From: Gonium pectorale
Taxonomy: Eukaryota; Chlorophyta; Chlorophyceae; Chlamydomonadales; Volvocaceae
DNA length: 64,000 nt
NCBI GenBank assembly: GCA_001584585.1
Contig: LSYV01000002.1
Coordinates: forward strand, 4,172,518-4,236,517
Direction of reading: 5' to 3'
Shown here: one piece after another, positions 53,831-64,000 of the stretch
How positions within the stretch are numbered: position 1 is the stretch's first letter
Layout: every line of letters begins with the position of its first letter
Program-made: the position numbers and the translations under genes
Notes under the pieces: model-generated
Told to the model about the DNA's origin: nothing
Databases searched by the model: none
Seen by the model: only the letters and a program-made list of their open reading frames with translations

Positions 53831-54428
53831 AACAAGCGCATTCTGCGCACATGCCGTGTCTTTGACCTACATAGGCCCGAAACGGCAGGGCCGGTAACCT
53901 GTGACCAGAAGAAAGCCACACCTCATTGCCGTGCGAGACATTGTGCAACAGCGCTAGAGATTCGGGGATAAACCAAGGGACACACCTAACTCTTCCGAGC
54001 ATACAAACGCGGCTTGTGGTGACAAAAGCCATAAAGCAGACTCCAATAACAATCCACAGGCCAGCGGTATCTCAGCTGGTGCCGTTCACAAACAAACGCC
54101 CTCCACAACCAACTACAACTTTAACCACTCTTCGTCCTATCCTGTATGGTCGACACGAAGCCGAGGCCGTCGCGGCCCTTGCCCCTGCCCAGCTACCCTC
54201 GCACGGGGCGAGCGGGGTGGATTCGCGGGGACGCACGGGGATGTGCGCCTTTCCACATGCCCCTCACCAAGTATGCGATAATGGTGCCTTGATACCCAGT
54301 GCGTAACGCACGAAGATGGTCGCCCCCCCACTGCTTTCGTAAATATTGAGATTCGAGCTTGGCATGAGGAGTTAGGCGGCCCACCCGCCTTGTCCCAAGC
54401 TGTGACCGGGAGCCTTGCATGCTCAATA
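53831..54428. other. Spacer between pseudogene and minus-strand gene
   Basis: No exon recognised. It lies 3' of the minus-strand gene that stops at 54429 and right of the last detectable homology in the decayed copy. Confidence 0.45.
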
Positions 54429-56493
54429 CTAGGCCTCGCTCCTAAAGCGCCAGTTCTGCACCAGAGTCGACGGGACAAAATCCACACCCACCTGCTCCAG
54501 CGGGTCGCCAAGGAGCAGCAGCAGCCGGTCCCGCAGGCTCTTGGGGCCCTGCCACCGATCCGCGTAGAAGTACTCATCGCACTCCACCACCACGCGCGGC
54601 TGCTTGGACTCCGGCAGCACCGACTCGCATGCGTCACCGCGCGGGTCCCCTGGGTCCGCCCCTGGCCCTCGTGCGGTCGCCTCCCCATCACAGGTCTCCC
54701 CCGTGCCACACCCCTGCAGCGGTGGCTCCATCAGCAGCATTGAGAGGCAGCTGGAGAGCGTGTGAGGCCAGGAGCCGCCCTCTTCGGAGCGCAGCGCCAC
54801 GCTGCCCAGGATGTCAGCCGGCTGGTGCAGTTTCAGCTGGAAGAGGATCTCACCGGGCAGCACGCACGGAGCCTGGGGCGGCGGTAGGGCCTGGCCACCT
54901 GACGCGGCGGCGCTCGTCATTGCAGCTGCAGCATCTGCACCCACACCCTCAGGCTCCGCATATACGATGACCGGCTCTCTCACCATCCAGTCCGCCGGCC
55001 AGCCGCCCGGGTGGCTGCCCATGACGACCTGATAGTGACAGAGATAGCCGCCCGCTTTCAGGAAGTCCAGGAACGGTAAAACTCGCGTGAGGATCAGCTC
55101 CTGCGGCGTCGCCCCACCTGACAGCGCAAGGATGGATGGGCACACGGTCTCACACAAAGGTCCCGTGTCTACGGACGGTGCAGGGTTGAAGCGTTAGACC
55201 AAATGGCGCCAGGATCAAGCCCCTTCCAGTGAGTCCCACCCACGTGCGGCCGCGTGCTCACAGACGACTCCCACCCTGTATATTGGGGGCATGTTATCCC
55301 ACCTGTCGCGAGAGCCGCCTTGCGCTGTGGGTGGTCCCCTGTCCACACCCTGGCCAGGAACTCGGCAGCGCACTCGCGAGCAAACTGCTCCCGCTCCTCC
55401 GGCAGGAGCACGCGCTTGTACACCACCTTCCATAGGCAGTACCACACGAAGTTAAAGTATGTTGGGTTGCTGAGGCCTCCCGCATTGTCTGCCAGGTCGG
55501 GGACACGGGGCAGCTTGTCGCGGTTCGCCTCCGCGTAGTACCTGGGTTGGTGAACACGGGGCCGGCAGGGCGGAGGGCTCACGGCTAATGGCCTGGAGCA
55601 GGGCACCGCACGCGTTCGGGGTTGCTACCAGGTCGGGCTTGCCTGCTCGGGTCGACGGAGGACGGTTGCGCGTGCCAAAGTGCACGGGACTACCAACGCT
55701 GCCAAGCCCACACGCACTGCGCAAGCCGCGATCCAACCGCAAGGGGACTTCACGCGGCCACGGCGCTGCGCCTGGTCGCCCAGCTGCCTACTGTGGGGGA
55801 CCCCTACAGCAGCGACAGGGACAGGAACCCGCCCTGCGGCCTGCACTGTACAGCAGGGGCAGGCAGGGGCAGGCAGGGGCAGGCAGCGCACCTGTACTCC
55901 TGCTCCCGCAGCTTGAAGTTCTCGCGCTGGAAGCCCTCCCCGTCCATCACCTGCGACAGCAGGAGCGGAATTGGGGCCGCGCAACACGTTCAAGCTGGCA
56001 AGGTTGCACAAGGTTGCACCGGCGCACCGACCGGGCGGGGATGTGCCTCCGACTGCGCTTAGTGGACGCCAATGCAACAGCAAAGAGTGTGATTGAGGTT
56101 TCCTGCTGCAGTTACGCTGCGCCTTGACAGACCGATACTGCAAACCAGCGCTAACCAACGCTCTCACAACGACGCGGGAGACGCTTCCGTACTGAAATCC
56201 AGGCAACGAACAATCACGATGCTACAAACCTGCCCTCCACCATCGCAGGTTCTTACCCAGGCATGGCCCCTCCGCCACACGGCCAACCGGACCAAGCACA
56301 GCGGTTCCAGCACACCTTCCGATTCACCACTGTGGTATAGACGGCTCGCGTAAGGGCTGCTGCAATGGTTCCGTCCAGTGATGCGTCACAGGGCAGCGCG
56401 GGATCAGGGCGCGGGCCAGCCGCCGCTCCGCCACACCATGCTAGCGGCGATCCTGGCGACGGTGGGCAGCATGGACGGCATTGGGATTTTCAT
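54429..56493 (-). CDS. Uncharacterised protein, 364 residues
   Basis: Four exons in phase: 56437-56493, 55892-55950, 55303-55541 and 54429-55168; 364 codons plus stop. The short first exon (MLPTVARIAASM) could begin an organelle presequence. The second and third encode GEGFQRENFKLREQEYRYYA and SNPTYFNFVWYCLWKVVYKR. The last has LILTRVLPFLDFLKAGGYLC, an Ala/Pro-rich spacer, then RVVVECDEYFYADRW and a C-terminus ending WRFRSEA. It looks like a folded globular protein with one low-complexity insert. I do not recognise the family. It sits between the decayed and intact copies of the zinc-finger/UBA gene and is transcribed towards the decayed copy. Confidence 0.65.
55853..55886. repeat. Short tandem repeat, about 3 copies of a 10-bp unit
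   Basis: GGCAGGGGCA-type decamers repeat directly at the donor side of intron 2 of the 54429-56493 gene. Confidence 0.6.
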
Positions 56494-57101
56494 GAGAAGT
56501 AGGCCTTGAACGTTGTTTCCGTTACCGGGCGCGTGCGGCAGGTGACACGGCGCGGTCAATACCTCCGGAGTATGCCACATACCTACCAACTATGCTACAG
56601 AAAGCAGCGCTCGTCACCAGGGCATGTGCTGCTGTACGCCGGCTGCAGTAGAAGCCTCCATCTGCAGCGCCCTGCAGCGCCAGATGGCTGCGGCTCGGAT
56701 CCACGGCCCCCGCTTCTGCCCCTGCTTCGGTTGCGACATCGTGCGTCTGGCAGAAAGATGGCGCGCGGCAGGTGCTCCGCGCCACTGAGACGGACTGTGG
56801 GCTAACCACGCCTGTGCGGGGCCCGCCTGGCACCCGACACACGCAGCCGTGCAGTGCGGGGCTCCCCCACGTCTCCCTGAAGAGTCCACGGCGTACTGGC
56901 GCGTTGGCTTGGGAATGCCTGTGGCGGGGAGCTCCCGCTGTCAAGCAGTTCATGACCGAAGCATTCAAGTAGCTTAAGATATGCGCTCCTGTGAATACGT
57001 GCGCAAATGAATGCCTGTAAACGCAGCGCTATACGGCAACCGGGGAGGGGGCACACTGGGTTGTCAATTGGGTTGAGGATGGCCAGAACTTAGGAACGCT
57101 C
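56494..57101. other. Divergent intergenic region containing duplicated segment B
   Basis: Separates the start of the minus-strand 364-residue gene from the ATG of the zinc-finger/UBA gene. From 56683 to the gene start the sequence is the near-identical partner of 52225-52665, so the presumed promoter and 5' UTR of the zinc-finger/UBA gene were duplicated. Confidence 0.7.
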
Positions 57102-57127
57102 ATGGCAGTGGAAGTTAGTCAAGGCGT
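56683..57127 (+). repeat. Duplicated segment B (partner of 52225-52690)
   Basis: Direct repeat partner of segment A, about 4.46 kb away. It spans the 5' flank and first codons of the zinc-finger/UBA gene. The left boundary is sharp at 56683. Confidence 0.9.
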
Positions 57128-60100
57128 ATGCGACCTATGTGGAGCTCCCTCGGACGCGAGCCTGCAAGAATGCAACTGGCTGACCTGCACGTTCCAGCAC
57201 TGCGAAGGTGGCCTGTACCATCAAGAATGCTTGGAGAAGTATCTAAAGCAGTCGAAGCTGGAAAAGTAGGTCGACGAGAAAGGGGATGTTTACTGCGGCG
57301 CTAGGTGGTTACTCCGCCTGCGGGCTGCACATCGCAGAAACCGCAAGACTGGCTTCAAGTGCCCACGTGGCTGCGGAAAAGGAACGAAGTTCGACACGCC
57401 CTGCCCCGGGCGGGTGAGCCCCGGCGAGGATCTGCTGTGTTTTCCTGCGCCACCGCCGCTAATGGCCTCTTCTTTTCCCCTTGATTGACAGATAGACAAG
57501 TCACACCCCATACACCCTCGAAACGAGGACAAGAAGAGCAAGACAAAGCTTGCGGTGCGTGAAATGCGTCGCTTGTGAGTCGCGTCGGGTCGCGTCACTC
57601 AAAAATGTGCTACATTGCAGGCGGTGGTTGTGGAGCCGCCGCGGCAAGCCAAGGCTGCTGCGGCCCAAAACGGCAAGGTGGCCAAAGGGAAGGAGGACGC
57701 CAAAGCGGAAGTCGGCAAAGACAGCAAAAGCACTGCAGCAGCCAAGTAAGCATAGCTTGTTTGCGTAATAGATGGTTCCGGCGTCACTCGGGCACGGTCG
57801 GCAAAATTGCCGATGGGCGATGTAATCACGCTGTCCCCTCCACCCTGTAGGTCGCCACCGTCGGCAGCAAAGGCATCCTCGTCGGGGGGCACGCCAGTGT
57901 CGCCGGCAGCGTCAAAGGTCGCGGCGAAAAAGGACGCGGCGCCCGCGCCGCTGCCACCGCGACCGGAGGTGGTGGCGAAGCAGAAGCTTGCAGAGCAGGT
58001 TGCGCTGGCGCGGCGTGAGCTGGGCCTGCCAACTGCCAGCGCATCCGGCCTGTCCAGCAACGGCTCAAAGGGGGATCTGCAGCTGCTGGCAAGCGGGTCG
58101 GCGGCCCCGGCCAAGGCAGGGTCTGCAGCCCCGCCCTCCGCCTGGGGCAAGCCAACACCGGCCGTCGTGGAGCCGCTGGCACTCGGTCTGCAGCCGCCCA
58201 TGATGTCCCAGCTTCCGCAGCTGCAGCAGCTGTACCAGGCGGCTAGCAAGAAGCCCGCGGCCAAGGTCGCCACCGCCGCGCCGGCAGCGTTGGCGGCTCC
58301 GACGCCGAAGCCTGCGCCGGCCGTCCCGCAGCCAGTGCTGAACCCACCGACTCCAGTCTGGCCGGCGCTTGGCAGCACGCAATCGTCAGCCGCCGCGATG
58401 CTGGCGGGCTCGGGTTCCTCCGTGGCGTCGGGGCAAACGCCGCGGGAGGGGCAAGCGCGACCGGCGTCCCCGCCGTCTGCGTGGGGCCCATCGGTAGCGG
58501 GCTCGGGTGCAATTCCGGCGGCATCTGCACAGCAGCCAGTGCAGCACCCATCTTCGGCTGCGCCGGCCTCGGCATCACGGGCGCTGCCGCACGTTGGGTC
58601 GGGCGGAGGCCTGACATCTTCAGCAGCAGCCGGCGCCTTGGAAGCAGCGCCAGTGGTGGCGGCCTCCACGCCTATGCCTGCAGTTGCGGCCGGGGCATCG
58701 CCGGCGGACTCGGGTGCAGTGTCTCAGGAAGAGGCATCGGAAGTACCGGCGTCCTTGGAGACATCTACCAGCGGCCGCTGCGCAGCCGCGGAGGCGCAAC
58801 AAACGGGGACGGCAGCCCCCTTAGTGGCCGGGTCAGCCCCCGCGGGCCGGTCGGGCGGATCCGGAGCTCAGCTGGCAGGGTCGGACGGCGGGGAAGAGGA
58901 GGTAAAGGAGCAGAAGCTCACCAAAGCGCAGAAGAAGAACCTGAAGCGCCTGGAACGGAAGAAGGGTCCGCAGGCCTCCTCCTCTCAGTTGCAGCTGGCA
59001 GCCGAGTCTGCCGCAGCAGGCGAGGCACAGCCCGGGTCTGGCGCTGCGGCCGGCAGCTCCCAGCCAGCAGACGATGCTGGGGCTGCCGCCGCCGCTGAGC
59101 CCGCCTGCGGCACTGCCAGCGGTGCGCACAAGCGGCACGGCTCCTGTGGGTCAGACGCGCCTGAGCGGGCACAGCCGCACTTCGCCGATGCGGAGTCGGG
59201 CGCCCTGTCCCTGGAGGAGCGCTGCGTCTGCGGCATCGTGGCCCAGCAAATGCAGCTGCTGATGGCCAAACTCCAACGCTTGGGGGCACCGGAGTACCTG
59301 GCGGCGGCCGCAGTGCAGCGACACGGCAGCAACCTTCTAGGCGCTCTGGAGTGGCTGCTGGTTGCGGGCCCCGACGCCGCTAATGCGCCGCCGGGGGTGG
59401 TGCTGGCGGCCGCGGCGGAGAGCCCCTCGGCGGCGGATGCGGAAGTTGACATCTCCGGGGAGCTGCAGCGGGTCCGCGAGCTGCAGGCGGCGCTGGGCGC
59501 GCCGGCGGAGCTGCTCTACCAGGCCGTCGTAGACTGCAACGGCGACGTGGCGGCAGCTGCCAAAGCTGCCATGGCGTCCCTGGGCACCAGCACATCCTTC
59601 ACGCTGCCGCGGGCTGGGTCCGGTCGGCGACCCAGCGACGGGGAGCCGTCGACATCGGGGCAGGGAACCGGTGCGGCCCTGCCTTCATCGGCGTCGTACT
59701 ACTCGGTCAGCTCCCTGGACACCGCAACGGGCACCCCGGACCAGCCGCAGCCGTCGTACAGCAATCATTTCGGCGTGCGGCTGGTGGAGGATGCTGCCCA
59801 GGCCGCCGGCAGTGGCGCGTGCGATAGCGGTGGGGAGTCGTATGCGGCTGGGCTACTGCGCGGCGGCGTGGCGCTGGGGGCGTCGGGCTGGCCGAATGGT
59901 TCCTACGTCCGTGATTCTCCGCCGGCAGGGGCGGGCGCAAACGGCCGGAGCACCAGCCGGCTGCTGCATTGGCTACGGGATGGGCGGACGGTGGCGATGG
60001 AGGAGGAGGGCGCCAGCTGTAACGGCGGGCCCGTGGGCAGCGACCACGCGATGGAGTCGCCGTTCTCGGCCCACGGCGACGCGGCGCGGCGCCAGGCGGC

Positions 60101-60416
60101 GTCCGCGTCTCCGTCGCTGAACAACTGGCTGGGCAGCAACGGCTTCCATCCCCCAGCGCCTTACGCGCCGCTTGCGGCCGCAACGGGCGGCCGAACCGAT
60201 TCGCAGGAGCTCTTCAGCACCGCCAACTCGGGTGCATTCTCCTTCTCGTCGGCCTTGAGCAAGCCGTCGATGGCGGACTACGGCAGCAGGTGGGGCGGCC
60301 CCGCGGCGAATCGCCAGGACGCAGCGGGGGTGGGTGCGACGGAGGCCGAGTCGGCGCCGCACAACGATGGGGACAGTGACCTCAGCTCCATCATGGCGCT
60401 GATTAACACGAGGTGA
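57102..60416 (+). CDS. N-terminal zinc-finger (RING-like) and two-UBA protein, 997 residues
   Basis: Five exons: 57102-57265, 57338-57413, 57492-57554, 57621-57745 and 57851-60416; 997 codons plus stop. The N-terminal ~77 residues hold a Cys/His cluster (C10, C13, C24, C29, C34, H40, C43, C63, C67, C77) with CDLCGAP, LYHQECLEKYLK and CPRGCGKGTK, a RING-like treble-clef pattern. IDKSHPIHPRN follows. After a long Ala/Pro/Ser-rich linker comes a basic helix (KLTKAQKKNLKRLERKKG, ~497-514). Then two UBA-like helical bundles: KLQRLGAPEYLAAAAVQRHG (~597-650) and RELQAALGAPAELLYQAVVD (~676-722). The C-terminus is low complexity. The combination suggests a ubiquitin-linked or RNA-linked regulator; ligase activity is inference only. 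Start chosen at Met 57102, which opens the Cys cluster and is conserved in duplicated segment A. Confidence 0.85.
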
Positions 60417-61642
60417 TGGGAACCGAAACGCGGATGGCGGGGTGGCGACGCGGGGTGAGAGAACAGGGTCATGGCGGGACATCGTGCATGAGCCTCATAA
60501 GAGGCCTGTGTTCATAACCAAGCGCGGAGAGCAGTTCCCTGTGTTAAACGATTTGTTCAAATTACCCGTGTAAACGCTGACGATAAACCTGTGTGTTACA
60601 CCACTGTCATTTTCTTCCCGGATGAGCTCCCGCTGCCGTCCCAGAGCATTGCTGGCATGGCATTGACGGCAGTCGCGCCCTCCTGGCCACGCTGGATGAA
60701 TAGAGAGGCGCCAGCGAGGATAGGGATGGCAATAGAGGTTCATTAGCGCTGGGAACCTCGCCCGGATGAGCGGGTGTGCTTTGGCTGACAGCTACACATG
60801 ACTGTGTATGGCCTGCCTGAGTTTCGCTAGGGTGTCCTGCGTGTGTGCTGTGCTGTGCGTGTACATCAATGGCAGCGGCTTTCTGCAGGAATTGCGTGCG
60901 TAGCGCTTGTGGGGTTCAGAGGTACCAGCAAATGGGCCTGGACCCGGATAGTGAAAAGCGGACTTGTGTCAAGGCTTTCACGGCCTCCATGCACCCGTTC
61001 AAGGCTTCTGACGCACATGTTGCGTGACTATTTTGGTGCCTCCTATGATGGCTCCCGGTGTGGACGTGAATGTGAGAAGGGGCAAGGTTGTGAGTAGGGC
61101 TGCCTGGGAGTGGGTGCTCGTTGCTAGGCTGTTTCTCAACTGGTCACATGAAACCGTTGGGCGCTGCACGGGAACCCCGACCTTCCCTCTGGGAATGTTG
61201 TAGAATTGGCGAGCCCTTATTCACTGATTGCTGGTCTGACGCGCTTGGCCGGCGAAGGTCGGCCTGTCCTGCGTAGACTGACACTGACCTTACACACCGG
61301 GAGCATGCAACCGCAGTGACGAGAACAGAAAGGGCCGTGGGTGTGCGCCCTGGCAGCGGCGCCTACGTAAACCCGCCTCCAGCCCTGCGCTCTCCAGAGC
61401 ATTGCGCGCCCTAGCCATTTGAGGGACACGCCACTCCGTTTGATTCCTACATTCAACACTCGTACGTCACGAACGAGGCAGCATGTGGCCTACCGCGCAC
61501 CTTGGTACTGAGTTGCAGGCAAGGGCGATGTCAGGGCAAGAGTGTGCTCGCGCGATCATGCATGTACGCGCTACACTACATGGCCAAGAGGCTCTAGGCC
61601 CAGGCCCACCCCGCACAAAGGCACAATGCCCCGTAGGTTGCA
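60417..61642. other. Convergent intergenic region, no gene seen
   Basis: 1.2 kb between the stops of the zinc-finger/UBA gene and the TrmH-like gene. Only open frames under 95 codons with no support. Probably the two 3' UTRs and spacer. Confidence 0.5.
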
Positions 61643-63666
61643 TCAGCCGCTTGCGCTAATGCTCCGCGCCGCCACGGATGCCTCGTACAACGCCGCTTGC
61701 TTGCTGAGGGCCTTTATGGTCCCGGCCTGCCACGAGGGCGGCGGCCGGCTCAGCAGCTCCGACAGTACAGTGCGGCTCTCCTTCTACGAGCGGGGAAGGA
61801 GGACGGGGGTCAATCAGCGGTCCTAACAGGGAGCCTGTCGACGTGGGCGCCGTCGAGGGGACGTCCAGAAGGGGGCCAGCACGTAAGCCGTGTCCAGACC
61901 ACTGTACAAGCTTGCCCGCGAGCTGGGCCCAAGTATTTACATCTACACGAAACCGTCTCTGCCGCGACACAGTCTGTCCATTGACGAGTTACGGGCCAAC
62001 GGTGTCGGTTAGCGAGTGTCGCGCCTAGCGAGTGATCGCCAGCTGCACATAGTCTGTTGTACGGCACGTGGTATGGCGTGGCAGCTTCCCTATAGCAGCA
62101 GCTGCAGCTTGGTTGAATAACCTTACAGCCCCGGTCGGAACCTCACAGTCGCCATACTGTCGATCGCCGTACTGCATCAACAAGCAAACTGTGCCTGTGG
62201 TACTCACCACTGTCTTCATCAGCATCGTCGCCTTGAGCGTCAGCCGCTCCTGCTCGCTCAGGTCGGCGTGGGCGCCCAGCCGGCGTATGCGTTGCTGCTG
62301 AGCCTCGTACAGGATGAGCGCCGACGCAACGCTGATGTTGAACGACTCGACCATGCCCACCATGGGGATGATGGCGCAGGCGTCCGCAGCTGCCACGGCC
62401 TCGGCGCTGACGCCGTGCTTCTCATTGCCAAGGATGAAGGCCGTGGGTTTGGTCCAGTCGACCTCTTGGATGGTGATGGAGCTCTGGGAGAGATGCGTGG
62501 TGATGATCTGGTACCCAGCGGCCTTGACCGCCGCGATGCAGTCTGTGGTGCTGTTCCAAAAGCGGACGTCCTGCGAATCGGGGCCCGCAGTTGAGCTTCG
62601 GGGCACCCGGGCTGTGCAAGCCGCATCGTGGCAGTGCAGGTGCAGAGGCGACCAGGCACGGATGACCCCACGCAGCCCAGAATTTGCCCGCTCGTCTACT
62701 GAGCGCACCGCCCTACCAGCCACTTATCAGCGCCCGCCGCTGTTCGCTGTGAGACCTTGTACTTGTTGTCCCTACGTGGGTGGGACCAGGTAGGAAGGGA
62801 GGATGCACAATTGCAGCACTGCGCGGGTTACAGATACTTGTGGCCCGTGTAGCCTGATCAGGCACTGGAACCCCGCTAGTCCGTGGGATGAATCCCCGAA
62901 GGCAATTCTTTTAATCCCACATGACCCATATAACTTACGATTTGTTAATGCAGTGTACGGCACCATATCCAAGAGCTGCAGAAGGTGGACGAAGGAAGCG
63001 GTGAGCAAGACCCGTGGTATGTTAGACTTTATGTGAGCTGTCAGTGGAATCGCGCCCACTCTGAGCGCCTCAGTCATCACCAGGACTCAGCACCTGGTAC
63101 ACCGGTACCGACGGCCTCCTAGCCGCCTGGCCCTGTTCAGCCCACCTCAGCCCATGTAACTCACCGTCCGCTGTCCGGCAAACGGCGGCAAGATTCCCTT
63201 GGTCGTATAGCCCTTCGGGTGGTCAAAGGGAAAAGGGAACGCGCATGTGTACAGGACTCCAATCACGGCCGCACAGACTGACACCTGTCAGCAGAGTAGC
63301 GAGAGGATGTACAAGGTTGACACAACCCGTACCCGCCCAGACCCCCCCCCCCGCTCCCTCACCCTCCACTATCGGCAGCACGTTATACGTCCGGTTAGCG
63401 ACAACGCTCTCTATCCGCTGCACGCGGTCCTCAAGCGCAAACGGCTCCAGCAGCCGCACGACGGTCTCCGCGTCCACCGTGCGGCCGTCTAGCACAAAGT
63501 TGTTTGAATAGGGGAAGCCCACATCCTTCCGGTGGACTGGATCGATAGATGTGACGCCCTTTCCGTTGACCCTGGTGCATAGGCGCCTATGCCCGAGTAA
63601 GTGAGTGGCTGGGGCAGCACACGGGTATCGCACGCTGGCCAGCTGTCGCCGCACCAGGCTCTGCAT
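61643..63666 (-). CDS. TrmH/SpoU-family RNA 2'-O-ribose methyltransferase, 315 residues
   Basis: Six exons: 63363-63666, 63165-63212, 62939-62975 (37 nt), 62717-62771, 62208-62570 and 61643-61783; 315 codons plus stop. The N-terminal ~35 residues (MQSLVRRQLASVRYPCAAPA) are Arg/Ala/Ser-rich with no acid, a likely mitochondrial or plastid targeting sequence. The SPOUT motifs are present: QGNLAAVCRTADG with LGYGAVHCIN (motif 1), AFILGNEKHGVS (motif 2) and IPMVGMVESFNISVASALIL (motif 3). YKVSQRTAAGADKWL also fits the family. These enzymes form a trefoil knot, bind S-adenosylmethionine and methylate ribose 2'-OH of tRNA or rRNA; here probably in an organelle. The acceptor before 63212 is AAG rather than CAG. 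The last exon is a C-terminal helical tail. Confidence 0.92.
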
Positions 63667-64000
63667 CTTTACTTATCACGTATGAATTGCATTAGTGATA
63701 AATTAGTGCGGCAGGGTACAAAGTCAGCGCATAGCCGCAAGTGCACCGTGCGACAAGAGACCCGACGGCGGCTGAGCTAAAGGTGATAGATGGCATAGGC
63801 TCCTGCTGCTACGACCACTGAATTGGGCCACCGTAGGAGATACAGTACATGTGCACGAAGCAACCGTCACAACCGCTGCGCGCCTTCCCTTCCGGATTCA
63901 CAACCCTGGTAGGATACTTCCAAGCAAGGCATAAATGTGTTCAGTAATGCACGGGGCTTATATTACAACACTGACCTTATAAATCATAGAATGGCATAGA
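63667..64000. other. Upstream flank of the TrmH-like gene
   Basis: Promoter side of the minus-strand methyltransferase gene up to the right edge. AT-richer than the coding regions; no gene or motif assigned. Confidence 0.45.

Noticed and set aside
53545..53919. 124-codon minus-strand frame
   Set aside because: Resembles only the antisense shadow of the zinc-finger/UBA gene; it arises because this is a decayed duplicate, not a separate gene.
57599..58669. 356-codon minus-strand frame
   Set aside because: Antisense shadow of the Ala/Pro-rich linker of the zinc-finger/UBA gene; no motif and no splice partners.

Overview
The window looks like nuclear DNA of a green alga (chlorophyte, most like the Chlamydomonadales/volvocine group). 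It is GC-rich and gene-dense. Almost every gene is broken by many short introns with donors such as GTGAGT, GTGCGT or GTACGT and CAG acceptors. The proteins carry the Ala/Gly/Pro-rich stretches typical of these algae. The families found (Sfi1-type centrin-binding protein, copine, Sec12, alternative oxidase, DUF3755/SANT, CCDC97, a subtilase with Ser/Pro-rich inserts) are eukaryotic. No operon, phage, rRNA or CRISPR signal is present. Exons were assembled by hand by matching reading-frame phase across splice sites. For most genes the summed exons give a whole number of codons, which supports the models.

Layout, left to right. (1) A secreted cPLA2-like acyl hydrolase, minus, 5505 to the left edge. 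(2) An Sfi1-repeat protein, minus, 6342-13065, divergent from a small coiled-coil gene, plus, 13592-15165. (3) A small acidic protein, minus, 16308-17536, and a small gene with an organelle-type N-terminus, minus, 17790-18735. (4) A SANT+DUF3755 protein, minus, 18816-20406, divergent from a Sec12-like ER protein, plus, 20956-24465. (5) A large subtilisin-like protease, minus, 26495-32134, divergent from a PP2C phosphatase, plus, about 32626-35212. (6) A copine, plus, 36362-41067, converging on a CCDC97-like gene, minus, 43030-45416. (7) A possible unrecognised gene, plus, 45750-47431, then a gene-poor stretch. (8) A mitochondrial alternative oxidase, minus, 49461-51766. (9) A decayed partial duplicate (52225-53830) of the zinc-finger/UBA gene at 57102-60416, with an unrecognised 364-residue gene (minus, 54429-56493) between copy and parent. 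(10) An organelle-targeted TrmH/SpoU RNA methyltransferase, minus, 61643-63666.

The genes do not form one pathway; this is an ordinary chromosomal neighbourhood with several divergent (head-to-head) pairs. The points most worth a second look are the colinear decayed gene copy whose upstream flank is almost identical while its coding part is decayed, a dispersed repeat found mainly inside introns in both orientations, an apparent excess of GC-AG introns fixed by reading phase, the RDEL C-terminus on the Sec12-like protein, and the proline-rich insertion inside the protease catalytic domain.
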